A stretch of 64,000 nucleotides of DNA, from assembly GCF_963583255.1 (NCBI RefSeq), contig NC_084803.1:19486428-19550427 (forward strand), written 5' to 3'. Shown here one piece after another: positions 57,897 through 64,000 of this stretch. Source of the stretch: Pyrus communis. Taxonomy: Eukaryota > Streptophyta > Magnoliopsida > Rosales > Rosaceae. Each line of letters begins with the position of its first letter. Within the stretch, counting starts at the first letter, position 1. Below the pieces are notes generated by a model. It was not told where the DNA came from. It did not search any database and worked only from the letters and a program-made list of their open reading frames with translations. The translations under genes were made by a program, and so were the position numbers.

Positions 57897-58370
57897 CTAT
57901 TTCCACTCACCTTCCGAGTTCTCCGGGTCGGGCATCTTGTTCAAGTCGACCCGATCCACGAATCCGGCGACGCAAGGCTTAATCTCAGCCCCGTCTCCGT
58001 TCCCCCCGGCCGAACCGCGGTGGTTTCGCATAGCGGTCTCCACCGCGTCGACCCGGGCACCGACCTCGGTGGCCCGTTTGCGTATTGAGGCCGCCGACAT
58101 GTCGCCGCACCCGCAGCCGCCGCCTTCGACCGCCAAAGCCTCTGGAAAATTGAGCCGCGCCGATGGACCCCTCAAGTAAAAAACAGCCGTATCGTACGCC
58201 CGGGCGGCGGCGACGGGAGTGGAGTAGGAGCCGAGCCAAATTCTGGAGCGCTTGTTGGGTTCTCGAATCTCGGCCACCCACTTTCCCCACTTCCTCATCC
58301 TTATCCCCTTGTACGGCTTGTCGTTCTCCACCGCTCTCTTCCTGTTCGCCGTGTCTCCGCCGCACTCCAT
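57897..58370 (-). CDS. ERF/DREB group II transcription factor (ERF008-011-like)
   Basis: Single exon, 157 residues, stop at 57897. Start at ATG 58370 ([12 protein letters not shown]), in a good context; the frame stays open 57 codons upstream but without family resemblance. One AP2/ERF DNA-binding domain (residues about 20-78): [20 protein letters not shown], then [20 protein letters not shown] and [20 protein letters not shown]. After it come [20 protein letters not shown], shared with Arabidopsis ERF008-ERF011, and a C-terminal DLNKMPDP, a DLN-x-x-P type EAR repression motif. Nuclear, binds GCC/DRE-type elements, probably a repressor; no target is inferable here. High GC compared with its flanks, as usual for intron-less ERF genes. 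Confidence 0.93.
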   Translation of the reverse strand: MECGGDTANRKRAVENDKPYKGIRMRKWGKWVAEIREPNKRSRIWLGSYSTPVAAARAYDTAVFYLRGPSARLNFPEALAVEGGGCGCGDMSAASIRKRATEVGARVDAVETAMRNHRGSAGGNGDGAEIKPCVAGFVDRVDLNKMPDPENSEGEWK

Positions 58371-58640
58371 CTTCTTCCTCTTCAATTCTTCTCCTTCAAT
58401 TGTTGTTCGGTCTGAGAGTGCAAAAGGAGGGCTCTGCTTTCTGAGGGAGAGAGGGAGAGAGGTGGGAGGAGGGGTTTTGCATGCTACTTGGCCACTAAGG
58501 TTGTCGTCTGGGTAGGCTTCCACGTCTCTGAAACCCAACAAAAGAAAACATTTTTAAATCCCCAAAATAAATCCAAATTCACCGACACAACAAATCCCAC
58601 CGAATTTTTTTTTTTTTTTGGGTTTTTGGGGTTTTTTTTG
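58371..58640 (-). promoter_or_regulatory. ERF 5' leader and proximal promoter region
   Basis: Minus-strand leader rich in CT (GA-rich on the plus strand, 58440-58470). It lacks stops in the ERF frame until 58541, so an N-terminal extension cannot be excluded from sequence alone, but its residues match nothing in the ERF008-011 group. No clear TATA box. Confidence 0.4.
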
Positions 58641-58649
58641 TTGCCTAAT

Positions 58650-58960
58650 TAAGAAGTGGTGTTGGTGCCACTTAATATTACAGTTTAGGATGAGAGGTTT
58701 TAAATTCGATTCTCGTTAAAGACGAATTTGAACCATATTTTTTTATTGGTCATTGTGAGGTTAAGCCCACCTCCTCTCCCTTAGGATAGATAATTTCATT
58801 TTTTTTTAGTAAATCGACATTTTTACACTAGAGGGAGGGGATACAATGGGCAACCTAATTTGATATCGAATATGTCATCCACGAGATTCGAATATAAAAC
58901 CTCTCACTCACTTCCAAGTGAAGAGGAATATCATCAGACCATAATACAGAGTTACAAATA
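58650..58960. repeat. Two SINE-like copies in opposite orientation
   Basis: 58655-58810 (plus): GAGAGGTTTTAAATTCGATT, then CTCG, a box B-like motif, then TTGAACCATATTTTTTTATT and CATTGTGAGG-TTAAGCCCACC with a T-rich end. 58825-58955 (minus): on that strand AAGTGAGAGGTTTTATATTC, then GAATCTCGTGGATGAC. A further relative is at 59870-59970 (minus), with GAGATTCAAACCTAAGACC on the plus strand. These look like tRNA-derived short interspersed elements by their internal box B; family not named. Confidence 0.5.
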
Positions 58961-60857
58961 ATTTCGTTTGTTAAAAAACAAAAAAATGGTGTTGGTTAGA
59001 CTCAGAGGACCCCGTCCTAAGGGCACTTCAGAGATGGGGGCTGCTTTATTTTCCTCTTTGCATCTCTGAGGTCCTATATGGTTTTCAAAAAATGAGTTCG
59101 GGTTTTATGCAGTTTAGATGTATAAGTGGTCTTTTACCACAGTAGTGGAAATATGTTGAGTTTTTGTATGATGATGTACGTTCAAACTTCATCGGTGACT
59201 AATCTAACAAAACCTATCATTTGACAAAAAAAAAAAAAAAAAAAATGTAATGGATGGTGGAGGTAGAAGAGGTAGTGATGGGAGGTGTCCGTTTGTGTGG
59301 ACAACTCAAGTCAAGTGGAATTCAAAGGTTGTGAAAAAAAATTAATTGTATTTTCTTGTTTATAGTGAGGAAAAAGTTGTTTATTCTTTTGTTTGTGATT
59401 AAACTAGACTTTTTTTTATGTACCAATGTTGCAAATTATATATTAAAAGAACTTCTTTTAATAAAAAAATGGAATTCAATGGACCCTAAAACGTGGATAA
59501 AGAGCACTAAACTAGAGTTCATATACAGCTTATTACTAATTTATTTTGGTATTGGAACTTTGTAAGTTATACTAATTGTGCTCATTGCCCAACAATTTTG
59601 ATAATATTGATTTTAAGATGGACCACTTTGATTAGGCTGTACTTGTGAACGCCTATTAGTTATTTCCATTTCATTAAAAAAAAATGTTTTTTTCTTGAAA
59701 AGCGTTGGATTAAATGTGAAGTCATCCAATTTTGAAAGTAAATTAATTTTTGGATTCAAAATACATTTTAGGCGAAATGAAAAAGATACATCATAATTTA
59801 ACTCGACTAATTGAAAAATTCTATGAAAGAGGTTTTTTATTTTTTTTTATATTTTTATATTTACACTAAGGATGAGCAACTTAATTTGGCATTGAATTCC
59901 CTATCGACGAGATTCAAACCTAAGACCTTTCATTTATAAGTAAAGAAGAATACCACTAAAATGTAGTGCTAAGTGACTTCTATAAAAAAGATTTTAGTAC
60001 TAGTTAACCGTTAACATTTTCATAAAATACAGAAGAGACTCTTACATTCAAATACAATAATGCATGAGGTACTCCATAGATTTTTTCAAATGTTAAATGA
60101 CGTGACATGAAAGCTCTGATTCAAAAGTATATCCAACCAAACATTACAAAAATGAAATATTTTTTGTTTATGGAAGTGCTTTGGCAAATGTAAGAAGCAC
60201 TCAAAATCCAACCCCTAATTAATTAGTTGCTTTTGTGGGTTTTATTATTTTGTTGCTTCTTATTTAATTTTCCGTACTGTTAGGAAAGGATTTATATCCT
60301 CTCCGGATCCACTCACTAGGAATCTCGGGGATTAATACATAGTAATCATTCATCAAAGATCGTGCGGTTATAATTTTTTTTATATTTTTCACGCAAAACG
60401 AGATTGTTTTAATTTTAAAATTATAAAAAACATTCAATTGTAATCGTACGACCTTTAATGAACGGTTACTATGCATTGATCTACAGAATCCTCAGTCAGG
60501 GGATCCAGAGAGGATCTAAATCCGTTTGGAATTGACTTATCCCTCCCTGCAAATATCATCAGTCGGTTGACAGTTCTGTCCTTCCCTTACTTTTGTTCGG
60601 TTGTTGGCAGCAAGGGATAATATAGACATTCTGCAATCCCAGTGGCCCACTAAGTAAGATGGATCATATTATTGGGCCGTCGGCCTTATATTTTATTCAC
60701 AAAAATGGTTATTATCTTTTCTTTTTTTTTATTATTTCCAGTTTCAGTTTATGGGTTTGATTCTCTGAATTTACCGCCACAAGATGGATTGAGAGGGACT
60801 TTTTTGGCGGTGGAATAAAATCACATTTCCTTGTATTTTAAGAAGTCAAAACATGAG
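58961..60857. other. Intergenic with a SINE-like copy, no gene
   Basis: Contains the SINE-like copy at about 59870-59970 and an A run (59226-59244). The remainder is AT-rich; a 69-residue frame at 59356-59565 is hydrophobic without family resemblance. Confidence 0.35.
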
Positions 60858-61760
60858 TGTTAGGACACCACATGAGTTTGGAGGATTAGACCACTCTAAA
60901 GTTGAAGGATCTTGTCTTTTCTAGTGCAGATGGAAAAGTAGAAGACGGTTAAAGAAGTATAAAAAATAACTTTGTATTTTATTCATACATATCAGCATCA
61001 AAAACTTCATCTTCAAAAGCATAAGGTTGTCTGAAATATTGTCACTGTTAACACTTAAGATTTACAGGTTAACAAATTAAAATACACTTGGGATGTGGAC
61101 TGAAATAGACTTAAAGATTTAAGAGGTTCATCTCTCAAAATTGAGTTACATCCAATATGTTGCTCGGATTTCAAGACTAAAAGTAGCACACAGTTAATAC
61201 ATGAACTCTTTCCTTTCAATTGTCCGACTCTCTTACAGGAGGTTCCCACCCCTTTATATAGGCCCTCAATGGACCCTTCAATCTTAAGTTTTTCCAATCT
61301 GGCATTTAATACGTCACCTACGTAGACTAGCATATTGTCACATTTTCACCTAGTGACCAAGTATTCGACTGTGAAGTAACAAGTGCTCAGTCAAGTTGGT
61401 GCATCTTTTCAGAGTGATATGGCCCAAGCGCCTTAGTTATCCAACCCCGTCTCTCTGAGCACCATTTCGACCACCTTTATGTCATATCCTAGGTTTCTAC
61501 TACTGACTGTGACATTTAGGTAGATTTGTTTCTAGAGTTATGCCATAAAGTTGTGAGTCTGCCGACTCTGCCCACATGCCCTGGTGGTCGAGAAGTTTTT
61601 TACATATCCTGGTCGAGTTGAGCTCATAGGTAATCGACCTCTGCACTCGGATGTATCCACTCCTAAGCCTTTTGGACCTTGGGTTTTTCGATCTTTATTG
61701 GGCCTTTCATGGCTTCTTTCCCGGCATGCACCACTATGTGTGGCCTAAAAGTGCCCAACA
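60858..61760 (-). repeat. 3' LTR of the third gypsy element
   Basis: 903 bp. On the minus strand a TATA box, GGCCTATATAAAGGGGTGGG (about 61264-61245), is in the usual LTR promoter position. Terminal inverted repeat TGTTGGG / TGTTAGG. Not related by eye to the LTRs at 6307 or 11817, so it is a different gypsy family. Confidence 0.6.
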
Positions 61761-61825
61761 TTAACAAGTCCCCAAACTCCTTAGTCAATGCCCAACATTA
61801 ACAAGTCCCCAAACTCCTTAGTCAA
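61751..61825. repeat. 37-bp tandem duplication over the LTR/polypurine junction
   Basis: TGCCCAACATTAACAAGTCC, then CCAAACTCCTTAGTCAA occurs twice head to tail (61752-61788 and 61789-61825), identical. It covers the last bases of the LTR and the polypurine tract, so either copy could mark the LTR edge; the outer edge of the first was used here. Confidence 0.85.
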
Positions 61826-62002
61826 AGGTTCCTTCTTGGACATAGAGTTGCAATGATCGATCGGGACTTTAAGTGGTGCTCGACTGAAGAAAGTGTCTCG
61901 GGTGTACATGACTCATAGTTATGTCAATCTCGACTACGTACCGTCTGTGCTTTATTCGGTGCAATGAGCAGAAGATGTTTGGGTGCCCGATGTTCGTGTT
62001 AC

Positions 62003-62142
62003 TAATAGACTGGTGGAGTAATTGAGGCATTTGTGTATTCAAGGCATGGAAGACAGGTGTGGCCTTATGCACTGATAGACTGGCGAAGTAATTAAGGCGT
62101 ATGGGTATTCAAGGCATTGTAGATAGGCGTGGCCTCGTGCAC
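62003..62142. repeat. 70-bp tandem duplication
   Basis: Two adjacent units, 62003-62072 and 62073-62142, both with GATAGACTGG or a close form, then GTATTCAAGGCAT and GTGGCCT..TGCAC. About ten differences between them. Located between the LTR and the antisense ORF. Confidence 0.75.
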
Positions 62143-62783
62143 TTAGATGTTGCTTTACATTTCTTCAACTCTCAGAGCGAAGTAAATGGCTGCCACGTTT
62201 TGTGAGCTCGTCACTCATGCGCCATGCCATCAATGGTTGAGATCACACAATCGAAGCTATGTAAACCTCTCTTATTACAATCCCTCCCCTTATTTCACGC
62301 TCTCTATACTGAGACTTTGCTAGTTTTCCTTTGTTATTCCTCCGGTGACCTAAAAACTACTTCCTCAAGACTTTTATTCCTTAGTCGTTGTTTCTTCAGG
62401 TAAATTATTTCTTCATATCCTTCTTGTATTTCGTAGATTGCTGAGTTACGTTAATGTAATTACTGGTTTTCGTAGTGAAATTCATATTCTTAGTTACTGC
62501 GGGCACATGCACACGCCGGAAAGACTAACTCCATTACCTCCAATGAATAAAATAAGGTAGATTTTCATGACATAGGTAAATTAAGCAGTCTGGAATCTCC
62601 CATTCGACCAAGTGCTTGTTTACCCAATCATCTACACCTTAATTTGTAGTTATTCCCTCATTTACATTTCTAAGATCACGAAATTACTTGTAGATATCGA
62701 GCACACATGCAATGTTGACCACTTCAGGCTCGGAAAGTGATGACTGAGTAGCCTATGTCTACGAATAGTCAGTCGACAACGAT

Positions 62784-63600
62784 ATGGCCAACTCTACTGA
62801 CATTGTCAATTCCATTAAAACGTTTAACGAACCTCTGGTCAAATCGGTTGCTAACTCTTTTTTGTCAACTGCAAACCCGATTGCTGTTTGTGGACTTGAC
62901 GGACTCTCCCCTGTTATCCGTTCCTGGATATAAGTCCACTTCTAGCTATCGCAAGAGGACTTAAAGCGTGACGCTGACCAAGCAACTCATAGAGAGATAA
63001 GGGATGAAGACTCGCTAGACGTACCTGAACGTCATAGGCTACATGTCCTTTAGGCACTTTTGCAGATGCCTGTATGCCTTTCTTATGCATATCAAGTCGG
63101 AGTCCCCGCATATCAAGTTGGAGTCCCTGCTAACCAGTATTACTACAACGCTTGGGATCATAAAGCTAACCATAACCCGAGCATCATGACCCAGTCGAAG
63201 CTGGAAAAGTTGAGAAATCGATATAGTATTACCAACAATGTTTTCATCTAGGAGCTGGTCGTAGGAGAAAATCTTAGTTGACTGCCACACGGTTGGGTTG
63301 CATTTTCTGCCGAACTCTTTAAGCCTAGTGTTCAGCTACTCTTACACATTTTCCTTGACCGCGTTATAATCCATACAGGCTTAGCTCTCCACCAAATCAA
63401 TCTCAACGTTTTTCGCTTCTTTCTTAGTATGCATGTGCTCTGGAGAGAATATTTCCAGATAGAGCCTAGCCTTACATACTCAGCTCTTGCTTACTCTTTG
63501 CCGAAAATCCTTCAAACCAAAAACCCAACAAGGAAAACTGGTTCTTGTAAGCAGAAATTGGGAGAGCCCGACTGAGGTCGAAGTGACTGGCACTCGGATC
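62784..63600 (+). pseudogene. Antisense ORF of the third gypsy element
   Basis: On the plus strand one frame gives MANSTDIVNSIKTFNEPLVK and later, in a connected series of frames, SKLEKLRNRYSITNNVFI-stop-ELVVGENLS-stop-LPHGWVAFSAELFK, LALHQINLNVFRFFLSMHVL and WREYF. This is the same type of protein as the N-terminal half of the antisense ORF in copy B (FPMSRFFQEVL... MVVFFNLSQFFEL), i.e. the putative gypsy-type transposon domain. In the middle, YQVGVPAYQVGVPANQ (63090-63137) shows a short tandem repeat. Several stops; non-functional as it stands. Function in intact relatives is unknown to me. Confidence 0.6.
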
Positions 63601-64000
63601 GCTAGGTGCTTTGGGGATAAAGGTTGAAACAAAACTAACTTTTTTGCATTCTTCCAACTTTATGAGCCTTTGTATATATCTTGTGGTCTATATGAGTTTT
63701 CTTAGTCCCTGAAAATGCCTTATGCTGTTGATGGTCTGGATAAGCCTCATTCTCTAAGGAAGGACTTTAATTGGCAGTCATGACTTCCTTGCCTTCTAAG
63801 GAGCTTTCCATTGCCGCCATACTTATCGAAATCTATTTGTGAGTGGTCAGTATTTTAAGAGGTAAATTGCACGAGCTTTAATATCTTTGTCCTTTATCTA
63901 AGTGGATTCTCATTCTTAGTACTGGTTTGGTACTGAGGTGTTTTTATAAAAAGTGGGTAAAAAAAAAAAAAAAGCTGAGCTTAAAAAGGTGTTTGGTAAA

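Larger units (their letters stand above)
60858..64000 (-). mobile_element. Third Ty3/gypsy element (minus strand), 3' LTR and antisense ORF; continues beyond window
   Basis: The LTR at 60858-61760 starts on the minus strand TGTTGGGCAC and ends CCTAACA, giving TGTT...AACA ends. A polypurine-type tract, GGAGTTTGGGGACTTGTTAA (minus strand, 61780-61761), precedes it. Then, reading to higher coordinates, is an ORF on the plus strand, i.e. antisense to the element, as in copies A and B. Gag-pol should lie past 64000. The bases just left of the LTR are ATGAG, the expected target duplication; its partner is outside the window. Confidence 0.65.

Noticed and set aside
57720..58515. Plus-strand and alternative-frame ORFs across the ERF gene
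   Set aside because: Shadows of the high-GC ERF exon; the minus-strand frame alone matches the AP2/ERF domain.

Overview
This is a plant nuclear window: AT-rich, intron-containing genes, plant AP2/ERF transcription factors, and Ty3/gypsy, hAT and Harbinger-type transposons. The AP2 orthologue and the repeat style suggest a woody eudicot, probably Rosaceae; this is inference, not proof. Most of the window is transposon-derived. Only two genes look intact, both on the minus strand: an APETALA2 orthologue (34296-37299, ten exons, with an miR172 site) and a single-exon group II ERF repressor-type gene (57897-58370). A third gene remnant, the 3' half of a chloroplast CBS-domain (CBSX) gene, lies on the plus strand at 54791-55566.

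Layout. 1-22401: two Ty3/gypsy Tat-lineage copies in tandem that share one LTR (6307-6882). Copy A (1-6882) keeps gag but has lost protease and most of RT. Copy B (6307-22401) keeps protease, RT, RNase H and integrase remnants but its LTR is joined straight to the inside of gag. Both carry an antisense ORF between pol and the 3' LTR. Copy B is split by an Athila-like gypsy element (11817-18026) with its own LTRs. 22402-34295: AT-rich intergenic DNA with a composite tandem repeat built on SINE-like tails (24060-25315), a Harbinger-type element (26937-28079, TTA duplication), a hAT-type non-autonomous element (28123-29186, perfect 8-bp duplication) and a MITE (31511-32321) inside an older LTR-like remnant. 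34296-37299: AP2. 40028-42643: a 2.6-kb solo LTR with a perfect 5-bp duplication, 2.7 kb upstream of the AP2 start codon. 42644-50680: decayed LTR and dispersed repeats. 50681-53790: a hAT element with a broken transposase whose intron holds a MITE. 54377-55750: truncated CBSX gene. 57897-58370: ERF gene. 58371-60857: SINE-like repeats. 60858-64000: the 3' end of a third gypsy element, on the minus strand, with its antisense ORF on the plus strand.

How the parts relate. AP2 is a floral-organ and seed regulator controlled by miR172; the ERF belongs to a different branch of the superfamily. Nothing here indicates a shared pathway. The solo LTR upstream of AP2 is the most plausible place where transposons could alter host gene expression. 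I found no CRISPR, operon or bacterial system, and no clearly novel functional system. The most unusual items are the conserved antisense ORF of the gypsy elements, the tandem LTR-sharing structure with complementary truncations, and the CBSX fragment with a GC-AG intron.
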